This document shows, in pieces, positions 32,594 through 41,320 of a stretch of DNA of 64,000 nt. The translations under genes and the position numbers were made by a program. Origin of the DNA: Gemmatimonadota bacterium (GTDB lineage: Bacteria; Latescibacterota; UBA2968; UBA8231). The DNA lies in contig JAPPEF010000331.1 in the NCBI GenBank assembly GCA_028875335.1, positions 1 to 64,000 on the forward strand, given 5' to 3'. The first letter of the stretch is position 1. The number at the start of each line of letters is the position of its first letter. The notes under the pieces are model-generated. The model ran no database searches, was not told where the DNA came from, and saw only the letters and a program-made list of their open reading frames with translations.

Positions 32594-35221
32594 ATGACGG
32601 GATTTGGACGTCTCCTGTTCGCAAGCCTCCTCGGGTTAGTCCTAGTACTGACCGATATCCACGAGGTCTGGCCCCAAAACGCCGGCCACCGGGTCAGAGA
32701 CAATCATGTCGTCATAAACAGTCGCAACCACTGGCAAAACTGGACCTTTCCCCCCGGAACCTTGGTCATTTCTCCCGAGGGAGCGGTACAGGCTCAGCGC
32801 ATTGAGAAAAATACCAATGCGGCTTTAGATATCGTCGATTACCTGCGCTTCAATCCTCCCCCTTCGCTAGGCGACAAGGATCCCGAGACAATCACCTTGG
32901 CCGACGCTATTGAGGGGCGCTCTAATGTCGCCGATGTGGCCAAGGTCTTCGACGGCGATATGACCACCTACTGGGAACCTGCCCCCCCGAGAGATGAGGT
33001 TGATCTGGCCTTGCAGTGGTGGTTTATCGTCGATTTGGGCCGCTTAGTCTTCGCCAAGAAACTCGTCGTGCGCTTTGTCGAGGAGGGTCTAGGCGACCCC
33101 TTTCTCCTCTTTGATGTTCTAGTCTCTAACGGCCGTGAACCGACTCGCGTGCAGGGGAGCGGAGCGCGAGCCTTTGAGACTGTGCTGCGCACCTTGAGCA
33201 AAAATAAGAGCCTGCGGGTCTTTGAAGTTGACTTGACTAAACGGGAACCCACAATAGAAGCCGCTCCTGTGCGCTTTGTACAGATTCTGGTAACGGGTAC
33301 CGATGGACCATTGGGCACGGAAATCACCCGTGAGGAGTACGAAGCACTGACCGCGGATCAGGGAGCCATCCAGTACCTCAAGCGGCAATTAGACGGCCGC
33401 GAAATGCCCGTCGCGCAAAGAGTGTACGAGCTCCTCGACGAGGAGCGTCAGGGCCGCATCCGCTACTTCCGCCGGGAGCGGCCCCGCCTAGCCGAATTGG
33501 AGGTGTGGAACGAAGGGGACGAGCTCGTCGCCGGCCTACTGGACCGCGGCGGTACCATTGCCACTACGGCTGCGCAGACCTTAGCCCTTAAGAGTTTGGT
33601 CGATGGCAACTTGGACAGTTTCAGCGGCATCTACTTCGGCGTCGAATCAGCGGTGGCCGATCCCCAAAAGGAGTTGGTCTTTGATCTAGGGGCTTTTTAC
33701 TGGATCGATACCTATCGGCTGGCTTATAGCGGCCTCGGGGGGGGGCGTTTCGGTTCTTTTCGCAACTATCGGCTCGATTTTTCCGACGGCTCCCTAGCCG
33801 CCGATGGCAAACTCAAATGGATCACCCGGGCCACCTTGGATCAGGGTCAAACCGTTTACGGCCGGGCACCCAACGCCCGCCTTGAGGGCACCCAGTTCGA
33901 GCCGATCAAAGCACGCTTCGCTCGCATTCAGTGGAACATGGAGCGGATCGGTACCCAAATTGCCACCATGGCGGAGATGCAGCTATACGGGGAGGGTTTC
34001 CAGCCAGAAGTGAGCCTAGAATCCGACCTGATCCGGCTGGGCGGCAGCCGCAATCTGCACTCTATTGAGTGGGACGCCGACGAACCGCCGGGTACGCGCA
34101 TCCTGATCCAGACTCGCACTGGCGACGAGTTGGGCCAAATACTCCACTACTTCAAAAACGACGGCACGGAAGTGACCGAGGAGCAGTACGGCAAGCTGCT
34201 GTCTATCTTCAAGGGCGATATTGTCGCCGAAGAGGTGCCTCTGGGCGACTGGGGCGACTGGAGCGAGCCATATGCCCGGGCCGAGGGCAGCCCTATTACC
34301 TCGCCGTCACCACGGGAATTCCTCACAATTCGGGCGACTTTGCTATCGGACGACCCAGATCTCAGTCCAGCACTACGCTCAATTCGGCTGCACTTCGCCG
34401 ACCCCGTGGCGCAGAGCTTGCGGGGGGAGATTGCGCCCTTTCAGGTGGACCGGCTCGGCGTCGAGCGCACTTTTTCGCTCTATGTGCAGCCCCACTTCGA
34501 GCGCCTAGACCCCGGCTTTGACGAGTTGCTTCTCACGGCCCCGGCCAATATGGCGCTGAGCTTAGGCGGGGTTTTTGGCGGGCGGGCGGAAGAGTTCAGT
34601 GCGGAGGCGGATGAGGTGTCAGCGCTGGAACAGGTGGAAGTGGTGCCGACGGCACCGGACTCGCTGTTAGTGCGCTTTCCCAGAATCGGCCCCGACAGCG
34701 CGATAGAGATTTTGCGGCTCGATTTTACCGCTGCTCTCTTTGCCACGGGGGCCGTCTTGCAGGCGGCTCTGCGCAACAGCGATGCGGCCGACGAGGGCAC
34801 TTGGCAGCGGGTTGACCCGGGCGATGTGCTGGCGCATATCCCCGGCAATACCACTACTGTCGTTAGTTCCTTTGAATCCCAAGCTCTACTTACGGATGTG
34901 GCCGTGCGCCCCGGGGTGTTTTCGCCCAATGGGGACGGGATCAACGACCGGACATTTTTCCTTTTTAAAGTAGTGAGAGTGGGCGACGATAGTCCGGTGG
35001 AGGCGGCGGTTTATCATCTCGATGGCCGCCGGGTGCGCGTTCTCGGCGAACGGCGGGCTTTGAGCGCTGGTTCGTATGAAATCGGCTGGGATGGACGGGA
35101 CGAGGGCGGAGCCTTGGTGCCGCCGGGCCTGTACTGCGTGCGTTTGCACATCCGTACCAATACAGTGGGAGCCCAGGTTGAGGACAAGACCGTTCTGCGC
35201 ACTGTGGCGGTTGCCTATTGA
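32594..35221 (+). CDS. Larger paralogue: secreted F5/8C-like protein with FlgD-Ig tail
   Basis: 875 residues with signal peptide LLFASLLGLVLVLTDIH. It has two discoidin-like regions (VFDGDMTTYWEPAPP ... FIVDLGRLVFAKKLVVRF; FDLGAFYWIDTYRLAYSG ... MAEMQLYGEGF) and a middle domain. It ends with the same FlgD-Ig pattern (SPNGDGINDRTFF, WDGRDEGGALVPPGLYCVRLH). Segments such as DWGDWSEPYA and 'FTAALFATGAVLQA' parallel DTRNWSDWSAPIA and 'FKAQVFQYGTVFSG' in the preceding protein, showing tandem duplication followed by growth. The ligand is unknown; surface glycan binding is plausible. Confidence 0.82.
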   Translation: MTGFGRLLFASLLGLVLVLTDIHEVWPQNAGHRVRDNHVVINSRNHWQNWTFPPGTLVISPEGAVQAQRIEKNTNAALDIVDYLRFNPPPSLGDKDPETITLADAIEGRSNVADVAKVFDGDMTTYWEPAPPRDEVDLALQWWFIVDLGRLVFAKKLVVRFVEEGLGDPFLLFDVLVSNGREPTRVQGSGARAFETVLRTLSKNKSLRVFEVDLTKREPTIEAAPVRFVQILVTGTDGPLGTEITREEYEALTADQGAIQYLKRQLDGREMPVAQRVYELLDEERQGRIRYFRRERPRLAELEVWNEGDELVAGLLDRGGTIATTAAQTLALKSLVDGNLDSFSGIYFGVESAVADPQKELVFDLGAFYWIDTYRLAYSGLGGGRFGSFRNYRLDFSDGSLAADGKLKWITRATLDQGQTVYGRAPNARLEGTQFEPIKARFARIQWNMERIGTQIATMAEMQLYGEGFQPEVSLESDLIRLGGSRNLHSIEWDADEPPGTRILIQTRTGDELGQILHYFKNDGTEVTEEQYGKLLSIFKGDIVAEEVPLGDWGDWSEPYARAEGSPITSPSPREFLTIRATLLSDDPDLSPALRSIRLHFADPVAQSLRGEIAPFQVDRLGVERTFSLYVQPHFERLDPGFDELLLTAPANMALSLGGVFGGRAEEFSAEADEVSALEQVEVVPTAPDSLLVRFPRIGPDSAIEILRLDFTAALFATGAVLQAALRNSDAADEGTWQRVDPGDVLAHIPGNTTTVVSSFESQALLTDVAVRPGVFSPNGDGINDRTFFLFKVVRVGDDSPVEAAVYHLDGRRVRVLGERRALSAGSYEIGWDGRDEGGALVPPGLYCVRLHIRTNTVGAQVEDKTVLRTVAVAY

Positions 35222-35308
35222 CGGGGCCGTGCTCGTTTGAGGATACCGACATTTTAAAACCAATACGGATTTATCTAATTTTACAGTTATTACTTGAGAG
35301 GAGACTCC

Positions 35309-36457
35309 ATGCCCGATCCCAAAATCACCAAGATCGAAAATATTTTCTTCGCCCATCAGATCGAAAACATGGGCACCGATTACAACGGTTTTAATCAGGT
35401 TTACCAAAAGGGCGCGACGCTGTCGATGACGCCGTGCGCGGTGCGCATCCACACCAGCATTGGCGTCACCGGCGAATGTCTCGGCCCGCCAGTACCCGAA
35501 AACGTCGCCCGCTACCTGCTCGGTCGGAATCCGTTTGCCCGCGAGCGGATTTACAACGATCTCAAGCGCGGTCTGCGCCACTCTGCCCGCACTGACATCT
35601 GCGCCGTTGATGTGGCGCTGTGGGATTTTGCCGGCAAGGTGTACGACGCACCTATCTGGCAGCTTTTGGGCGGCTGGAGAAAGACCATCCCCGCCTATGC
35701 CTCGACCTACCACGGCGATGAGAACGGCGGTCTGAGTACGCCGGAGGCCTTTGCCGACTTTGCCGAGCAGTGTGCGGAGATCGGCTATCCCGCGTTCAAG
35801 ATTCACGGCTGGGGCAATGCTCCTATCGCCCGCGAGGTGGCCAATGTGCTCGCAGTCGGTGAGCGCGTGGGCGACCGCATGGACCTGATGATCGACCCGG
35901 CCTGCGAATACGAGACGTGGGCGGACGCTCTGCGCGTGGGCCGCGCCTGCGATGAGGCGGGTTACTTCTGGCTCGAAGATCCCTATCAGGACGGCGGCGT
36001 ATCGATTTTTGCCCACAAGAAATTGCGCGAATTGCTCAAGACGCCGCTTTTGCAGACCGAGCACATCTTTGGTCTCGAACAGCACGTGGACTTTATCGCT
36101 CACGGCGGTACGGACTTCGTTCGAGTCGGCACGTTTGAGGACGGCGGCATCACGGGCGCGATGAAGGTCGCCCACGCGGCCGAGGGCTTTGGTCTCGACT
36201 GCGAGTTCCACGGCGGCGGCTTGGCGCACCGCCACTGCATTGCCGCCATCCGCAACACCAACTACTACGAATTGGGCCTGCTCCATCCCCTAGTCAAAAA
36301 TACCAAGCCGCCCGTCTATCCCCCCGAATTCACCGACGAGTTGGAAAACGTCGATGCCCAAGGCCACGTGCCCGTGCCGCAGGGGCCGGGTTTGGGCGTG
36401 GAGATGGATTGGGATTACATTGAAGGATACAAGCGCGGCGAGACGGTGTTTGAGTAA
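35309..36457 (+). CDS. Enolase-superfamily (mandelate racemase/muconate lactonizing-like) enzyme
   Basis: 382 residues. The ATG at 35309 is favoured by GAGAGGAG just upstream over the TTG at 35294. N-terminal capping domain, then a TIM barrel with base motif K164-x-H166 (AFKIHGWG), metal ligands D196 (LMIDPACE), E223 (FWLEDPYQ) and E251 (LQTEHIFG), and His301 (EFHGGG) as likely acid. This is an acid-sugar dehydratase or epimerase type; the substrate is unknown. An aldo/keto reductase follows 48 nt downstream, fitting sugar-acid or keto-sugar metabolism. Confidence 0.9.
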   Translation: MPDPKITKIENIFFAHQIENMGTDYNGFNQVYQKGATLSMTPCAVRIHTSIGVTGECLGPPVPENVARYLLGRNPFARERIYNDLKRGLRHSARTDICAVDVALWDFAGKVYDAPIWQLLGGWRKTIPAYASTYHGDENGGLSTPEAFADFAEQCAEIGYPAFKIHGWGNAPIAREVANVLAVGERVGDRMDLMIDPACEYETWADALRVGRACDEAGYFWLEDPYQDGGVSIFAHKKLRELLKTPLLQTEHIFGLEQHVDFIAHGGTDFVRVGTFEDGGITGAMKVAHAAEGFGLDCEFHGGGLAHRHCIAAIRNTNYYELGLLHPLVKNTKPPVYPPEFTDELENVDAQGHVPVPQGPGLGVEMDWDYIEGYKRGETVFE

Positions 36458-36505
36458 GTTTTTGACAGTAACGCATCTGTTCCACCGGAAAATAGGAGAA
36501 TATCC

Positions 36506-37360
36506 ATGCAGCGACGTCCCTACGGTACCTCTGGCGAACACCTTTCTGTAATCGGCTTCGGCGGCATCGTCGTCAGCCAAGTGGAAGTGAGCGAGGCCGC
36601 CCGCTTGGTGGGACAGGCCGTTGAGCGCGGCGTTAATTACTTTGATGTGGCCCCGAGCTACGGCAACGCCGAGGAGCGCCTGGGGCCAGCTTTGGAACCG
36701 TATCGCAGCGATGTATTCTTGGCCTGCAAGACGACCCAGCGCACGCGGGATGGGGCTGCCGCTGAGTTGCGCCAATCGCTCAAAACCATGCGCACCGACC
36801 ACTTCGATTTGTACCAATTGCACGCCATGACCACAGATGAGGATTTTGCTGCGGCTACTGCTCCCGACGGAGCCTTGGCGGCGTTTGTGGAGGCCCGCGA
36901 TCAAGGATTGGTGCGCCATATAGGTTTTTCGGCTCACTCGGCTGAAATCGCCTTGCAACTGCTGGACTATTTCCCCTTTGACTCGGTACTCTTTCCGGTC
37001 AACTGGGTCAATTACTTCCGAGCCGACTTCGGCCCCCAAGTCGTGGCCAAGGCGCAAGAGCGTGGCACCGCCTGCCTAGCCCTCAAAGCCATGGCCCGCT
37101 CGCTCCTACCCCAAGGGGCACCCAAGCGCTACGCCAAATGCTGGTACGATCCCATTGACGAGCCGGAGCTAGCCGAGCTAGCCCTGCGCTTCGCCCTATC
37201 GCAGCCCATCACGGCCGTCCTGCCGCCTGGTGAAGTCCCTCTCTTTGAAATGGCACTAGACATGGCCGGTCGCCTCGCGCCGCTTACGGATACGGAAGTG
37301 GAGGGCTTGCGGGTCCGCGCCGAGGAGAATACACCGCTGTTTGAGTTGGCGGCCACCTGA
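36506..37360 (+). CDS. Aldo/keto reductase
   Basis: 284 residues, shorter than the usual 310-330. Catalytic tetrad D47 (YFDVAPSYG), Y52, K75 (ACKTTQRT) and H106 (YQLHAMTT) is intact in the first half of the TIM barrel, so NAD(P)H-dependent carbonyl reduction is expected. The C-terminal cofactor loop is reduced (FALSQPITAVLPPGE). It lies between the enolase-superfamily gene and a DUF5069-like gene on the same strand with short gaps. Confidence 0.9.
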   Translation: MQRRPYGTSGEHLSVIGFGGIVVSQVEVSEAARLVGQAVERGVNYFDVAPSYGNAEERLGPALEPYRSDVFLACKTTQRTRDGAAAELRQSLKTMRTDHFDLYQLHAMTTDEDFAAATAPDGALAAFVEARDQGLVRHIGFSAHSAEIALQLLDYFPFDSVLFPVNWVNYFRADFGPQVVAKAQERGTACLALKAMARSLLPQGAPKRYAKCWYDPIDEPELAELALRFALSQPITAVLPPGEVPLFEMALDMAGRLAPLTDTEVEGLRVRAEENTPLFELAAT

Positions 37361-37372
37361 AAGGAGCAGATT

Positions 37373-38263
37373 GTGATTCCATTGGTCAGCACTCTCTGTC
37401 AAGGCCCGCTAGGCGTGGCCCAGCTACCGCGTCTGTGGTGGAAAAACCTCCTCCACCAAGCCGGGCAGCTCGACGAAGACTATCCCTTTTGCAGCGGCGG
37501 TCTCGACAAATACGTGCTGGAGGTGCTGCGCATTGACCAAGACAGTGCCTTGAAATTTTTGTGGGACCAGCGGCCTACCTACCTACAGTTCGAAGAATGG
37601 GTGACCGCCGAAGGTACCCACGAGGACGCCCGCATTGCACGCTGGAATGAGTCGCTGGTGCCGCGCACTCACTATATGCCGGCCAAAATCGACGAGACCT
37701 ATGGGGATATAGGCTGGTCGCCGGAGGAGACGACCGAGGTATCGGCCGTGCTGCTCAACTGCCTACAGGACTGGCAGCTTTTCCACCGCCGCGTCTTCGC
37801 TCGCGTCCTCACCCCCGATGCCCCGGGCCTGTCTGGGCCTGTGGCTCCTACTCTCAGCAGCATTGACCGAGGCCCGTTGGGCATCTGCCAACTGCCGCGC
37901 ACGTGGCTCAAGACCTGCCTGCGCGCTAGGGGCTGGCTGCATCTCGACTACCCAGACTGCGCCGAAGGCAGCCTCGACCAGCGCTGCTTGCAGACCTTGC
38001 AGGTGGATCAGGACGCAGCCCTGGCGTTTCTCCGCGAGGAGATGCCGACCTATCTCGCATTTGAGGACTGGGTGCGGCAGGAGGGAACTATCGAGGGAGA
38101 GGCTGTGGCGGCCTTTAACCAGCGCCTGCTCGAACGCGAGCACAACGCCGCCAAACAGGCCGAGATCCACGCCACCTTGCAGCGTCCTCCGACGTGGACT
38201 TCAGGGGTGCTGCTCAATCACTTGGAGGATTGGCACTACGCCCACCAGGGGTTGATCGGGTAG
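37373..38263 (+). CDS. Internally duplicated DUF5069-like protein
   Basis: 296 residues from a GTG with AAGGAG 6 nt upstream. Two similar halves, ~6-145 and ~160-295: each has GPLG(V/I)xQLPRxWxK, an LDxxYPxC segment, IDQD/VDQD with PTYLxFExWV, and an ending LLNxLxDWxxxH. Single-domain DUF5069 proteins are of unknown function and are often found beside sugar-modifying and PhyH genes. The duplication suggests a pseudo-dimeric protein. It is the last gene of the enolase/AKR run and converges on the nucleotidase. Confidence 0.72.
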   Translation: MIPLVSTLCQGPLGVAQLPRLWWKNLLHQAGQLDEDYPFCSGGLDKYVLEVLRIDQDSALKFLWDQRPTYLQFEEWVTAEGTHEDARIARWNESLVPRTHYMPAKIDETYGDIGWSPEETTEVSAVLLNCLQDWQLFHRRVFARVLTPDAPGLSGPVAPTLSSIDRGPLGICQLPRTWLKTCLRARGWLHLDYPDCAEGSLDQRCLQTLQVDQDAALAFLREEMPTYLAFEDWVRQEGTIEGEAVAAFNQRLLEREHNAAKQAEIHATLQRPPTWTSGVLLNHLEDWHYAHQGLIG

Positions 38264-38280
38264 TGAGCTTGTGCTCATTC

Positions 38281-38298
38281 TGATCCTGTAGAGGATCA
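38281..38298. terminator. Small hairpin between convergent genes
   Basis: Arms TGATCCT and AGGATCA with a 4-nt loop between the DUF5069-like and nucleotidase genes, overlapping the latter's stop codon. No clear T-run in either direction, so a terminator role is only possible. Confidence 0.3.
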
Positions 38299-39699
38299 CT
38301 CTTCCGTTGTAATCGGCGTCAACAGCGCGTCGATGGGACCGTCCTCTTTGATGTAGTTGATGACTACGTCGCGGATCAGATCCTCTTCGAGCCACACTGA
38401 TTTGGCATTCCCGACAAATGACTCGCGCCGAGGTGGCTCGACGACAAAGGAGCTTGTCGCCACTGTATAGAGATGATCGGGATCAAGCGCCGTGCCCGTA
38501 GCGGTTAGTCGCTCCAACAGTTTGCCGCCGATGTCCTTCCCGAGAATCTGCACGATGGCGAGTTGATTGCCGAAGGGGTGGATGTTCCAGATGTGACGGG
38601 CCGTAATGTTGCCCTGATACAAGCGATTCCGCACGCCTCCTTTGTTGTAGAAGCCGAAGTCCGAGCCGGACCGGGTCGCCAAGATGTGCTCTACGAGCAT
38701 GTACATCTCCTCCTTACTCCAGTCTCGCTCAGTGTGTCCGATGGTGACGTCGACTAATTGGGAGACGCGATCTTTCCATTTTGCTATGATGGCAGCTACC
38801 TTGGGGTCCGGCTGTTGAAGTCGATCGTCAGCGGCGGGCACGACAAATCCCTCGACTTTTGTCACCTGTCCCGCCTCATGGTCGTAGAGCAATTGGACGT
38901 GGCCGACGTGCGATGTATAAGCACCGGCGCGAACGATCGGGGTGCCTCTTACGATCTGAGGAGGACTGATGACAGTGTGGTTGTGGCCGCTGACAATGAG
39001 ATCAATGCCGTCCACTGATTCAGCTAAGGTACTGTCAGCAACGTGACCGGCGTGGGATAGGAGAATGACGATATCGACGTGGGATTTGATCGAGTCAATG
39101 GCCGCCCGGACGGATGCGATTTCTCCGTCGAAAGTCACTCCTTCGTTGCCCTTCGTCGTGGTAATGTCTCTGGTTTTCTCCGTCGTGACGCCGATGATGC
39201 CGACACGTAGATCTTCCAAGCTCAGCGTTGCGAAAGGGGCGTCGGCGATTAGTTCGCCGGCAGGGCCGCGCGCGTTTGCGCTCAGCAGGGGAAAGTCGGC
39301 GATCTCGCGGTAGGCGAGGATTTCGCGCCAGCCGTAGTCAAATTCGTGGTTGCCGAGCGTGACGGCGTCGTAGCCGACGGCTGTCATTGCCTCAAAGATC
39401 GGTCGCCCTTGAAAGAGGATTGAGATAGGCGTGCCGGATACGCAGTCGCCAGCATCCAGAGCCAGCACCTTTGAGGAGCGGGCGCGTTCGCGGTCGAAGT
39501 ACGTGGCGATGCGGGCTAATCCGGCGGCTCGGTCGCCGTCGGGCGAGATGTAGCCGTGAAAGTCGTTGGTGTGCAGGACGACGAGGGTATCGATGGTGGA
39601 GAAGGCGGGGACGGCCTGCAAGCAGAGCAGGGCCAACGCCACGGGGAGGGACCATTGCCAAGTCTTCGGACGGAAAAACGCTATTGATGTACGTTTCAT
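38296..39699 (-). CDS. Exported 5'-nucleotidase / UshA-like metallophosphoesterase
   Basis: 467 residues with a signal peptide (LPVALALLCLQAVPAFS). The metallophosphatase domain shows VLHTNDFHGY (43-50), LDAGDCVSGTP, TLGNHEFDYG (GNHE 116-119), LLSHAGHVADS and VSGHNHTV, the five dinuclear metal motifs. From about residue 330 a 5-nucleotidase C-terminal substrate domain follows (GFYNKGGVRNRLYQGN, IHPFGNQLAIVQILG). It would dephosphorylate extracellular nucleotides to nucleosides, which could feed the Tsx/NCS2-type uptake genes elsewhere in the window. No anchor is seen; it is likely periplasmic. Confidence 0.92.
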   Translation of the reverse strand: MKRTSIAFFRPKTWQWSLPVALALLCLQAVPAFSTIDTLVVLHTNDFHGYISPDGDRAAGLARIATYFDRERARSSKVLALDAGDCVSGTPISILFQGRPIFEAMTAVGYDAVTLGNHEFDYGWREILAYREIADFPLLSANARGPAGELIADAPFATLSLEDLRVGIIGVTTEKTRDITTTKGNEGVTFDGEIASVRAAIDSIKSHVDIVILLSHAGHVADSTLAESVDGIDLIVSGHNHTVISPPQIVRGTPIVRAGAYTSHVGHVQLLYDHEAGQVTKVEGFVVPAADDRLQQPDPKVAAIIAKWKDRVSQLVDVTIGHTERDWSKEEMYMLVEHILATRSGSDFGFYNKGGVRNRLYQGNITARHIWNIHPFGNQLAIVQILGKDIGGKLLERLTATGTALDPDHLYTVATSSFVVEPPRRESFVGNAKSVWLEEDLIRDVVINYIKEDGPIDALLTPITTEE

Positions 39700-39826
39700 T
39701 GATTCTCCGATCGTTGTGGGATATCGAAGTTTGTGGCGAAGCTAAGGTTGGGTTGGAGGTGCGAGTGCGCGGCAGCCGGGTACTGCATGTTGGGCGATGC
39801 CGCCATTTCATCAACAGAACGCGTGG

Positions 39827-40273
39827 CTAAGACGCCGGCCATGCCAAGTCAACTGCGAATGTTCCCACCGCAGTGAGTGGCAGCGACCGGGCTTGATTCT
39901 CGGTGCACCACTCGCAACGATCCGTCGAGCCGCCTTGCTCGAATCTGAGGTCGAGGAAGCTAACAGTGACATTGTAGATGATACCGATGTGGTGAATCGA
40001 GTCGTACGGACGCTCCACACTTTTGGGATAAGTGTGTGAATATACCTCAGTGACTCCAATCGCCTCAACGTCAGCGATGCCCGTTTCCTCTTCCAATTCG
40101 CGGAGCAGGGCAGCCTCTGGATGCTCTCCCCACTCAATCCCGCCGCCTGGCATAGTCCATCTTCCTTGGTCCAGTCCGCTAGCCATGCGAACCAAGAGAA
40201 GCCGGCCTGACGGATCACGGCAAAACCCATAGGCACCTATATAAACGCGCGGAGTATCAGAGGCTGAAGACAT
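39827..40273 (-). CDS. Nudix hydrolase
   Basis: 148 residues. The Nudix box spans about 44-66 (GGIEWGEHPEAALLRELEEE then TGI) with all metal-binding glutamates. N-terminal YGFCRDPSGRLLLVRM and RWTMPGG are standard. The substrate is likely a nucleoside diphosphate derivative or damaged nucleotide; the sequence does not decide. It lies 166 nt from a second, different Nudix gene on the same strand, with no gene recognised in between. Confidence 0.9.
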   Translation of the reverse strand: MSSASDTPRVYIGAYGFCRDPSGRLLLVRMASGLDQGRWTMPGGGIEWGEHPEAALLRELEEETGIADVEAIGVTEVYSHTYPKSVERPYDSIHHIGIIYNVTVSFLDLRFEQGGSTDRCEWCTENQARSLPLTAVGTFAVDLAWPAS

Positions 40274-40439
40274 TCTGCTCGCCTTTCTTGAAGGAAATAC
40301 GAACTTTGCGGTAAATCAAAGACTCTGCTTGGGTTGGTGGAGCCACAATCTCTTGATGCCTCTATTGCTTGCATTTCCTCTAACGTTCTCGCGGTGCATG
40401 AACCTGCGAAGCAGATTGGGTCGAAGCCCGTCAGACGTG

Positions 40440-40985
40440 TTACCTGCGGTTGGCGAGACTCCCTAGCTTTTGGACGAATCTACCCATGTGCGGATCGCAC
40501 CGATCTAGCGGTAGTTCGTCTCTGTGAAACCATCTAATCGATTTAAATTCTGTCTGGTCGAAATGAAGTTCCTCTGTCCGTGGGTGAACCACGACGTACC
40601 AAAGGGAGATGTCAGTGTGTCTTTCTGTCCTTCCAACAGTTTTCGTTGAGGTGATGAATAGCGGCTTCTCTGAGAAAAGCTGGGGTTCGATCCCCAATTC
40701 TTCTTTCGCCTCTCTTCTCGCAGTTTCACTGGGCCGCTCATCGGACTCAACGTGTCCACCTGTCGGCAACCAGAGGCCGGCGTTTCTGTGGTCTACAAGC
40801 AGGAAGTGGTCGTCGTCTGTAAGCACAAAATAGGATACGAGATGCTTGGGAGGTGTTGCTGGCTTCACTTGGCGGCATAGCTCTGCTCCACTCTCAATCC
40901 ATTCGATGGCATCGCGCTGATGTCCCGCTTCCAAGTCGTCAAGTGGTTCGATGCTCCTGACATCCTCCAAAATCTCCCGCCTCAA
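40440..40985 (-). CDS. Nudix hydrolase (second)
   Basis: 181 residues from a TTG start with AGGAG about 9 nt upstream, overlapping the end of the glycerophosphodiesterase stub. The Nudix box spans about 77-99 (GGHVESDERPSETARREAKE then ELGI). The preceding ~45 residues are an extra helical region (IEPLDDLEAGHQRDAIEWI), typical of the COG-type 'phosphohydrolase' Nudix group annotated as acting on 8-oxo-dGTP-like or acyl-CoA substrates. No other start is available, so the TTG is accepted with caution. Confidence 0.85.
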   Translation of the reverse strand: MRREILEDVRSIEPLDDLEAGHQRDAIEWIESGAELCRQVKPATPPKHLVSYFVLTDDDHFLLVDHRNAGLWLPTGGHVESDERPSETARREAKEELGIEPQLFSEKPLFITSTKTVGRTERHTDISLWYVVVHPRTEELHFDQTEFKSIRWFHRDELPLDRCDPHMGRFVQKLGSLANRR

Positions 40986-41104
40986 TACTGTTTTCTCCTG
41001 TCTACGATCTCAACATCAAAGCCGTGATCGATTGCAAAGTGGTAGGCGACCAGAGTATTTTCAGGCACTTTTCTCAGCATGCCCCGATGGCAGTAAACTC
41101 GCAT
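40982..41104 (-). pseudogene. N-terminal stub of a glycerophosphodiester phosphodiesterase
   Basis: A 40-codon ORF (ATG at 41104). Residues 1-34 match the start of a GDPD domain: strand plus HRG (6-8), PENT (14-17), and the metal-binding acid in GFDVEIVD. A GDPD domain needs about 230 residues, so this is cut after its first tenth; the stop overlaps the Nudix start. It is either a decay product or retained as a leader that couples translation to the Nudix gene. Confidence 0.6.
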
Positions 41105-41281
41105 AAAATGAACTCCTTCGCGTGTTAGAAGCCGGAGGCGATCCGCTCCGCAGGGGAAGTGCAAGGGGCATTCCCATTAACGTACAGCCCTTTCACATCG
41201 TCAAGTTCTTCTTTTTACTCCTTACAATTGTCAATAGTTAATAATTAATGCTTATTAGCCGCGAACATGGTTTTTGGGCAC

Positions 41282-41298
41282 TCAGGTATATAATTCCC
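41282..41298 (+). repeat. Solo relic of the IS1595-type terminal repeat
   Basis: The 17-mer here (TCAGGTATATAATTCCC) matches the outer part of the transposon's right terminal repeat (28652-28668) at 16 of 17 positions, in the same orientation. No partner end or transposase fragment is seen nearby. Its TATAAT (41289-41294) is placed to serve as -10 for the next gene. Confidence 0.45.
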
Positions 41299-41320
41299 CT
41301 TAAAATGAGGAGGACACGCC

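Noticed and set aside
34886..36286. 466-codon minus-strand frame opposite the enolase-superfamily gene
   Set aside because: A GC-rich antisense shadow; the plus strand has the full catalytic pattern and ribosome site.
40682..40695. tRNA T-arm-like GGGGTTCGATCCCC
   Set aside because: Inside the second Nudix coding sequence (complementary strand); no acceptor, D or anticodon arms around it.
41165..41281. AT-rich gap as a possible gene or full MITE
   Set aside because: No ORF and no second terminal repeat could be found; only the solo end at 41282 is supported.
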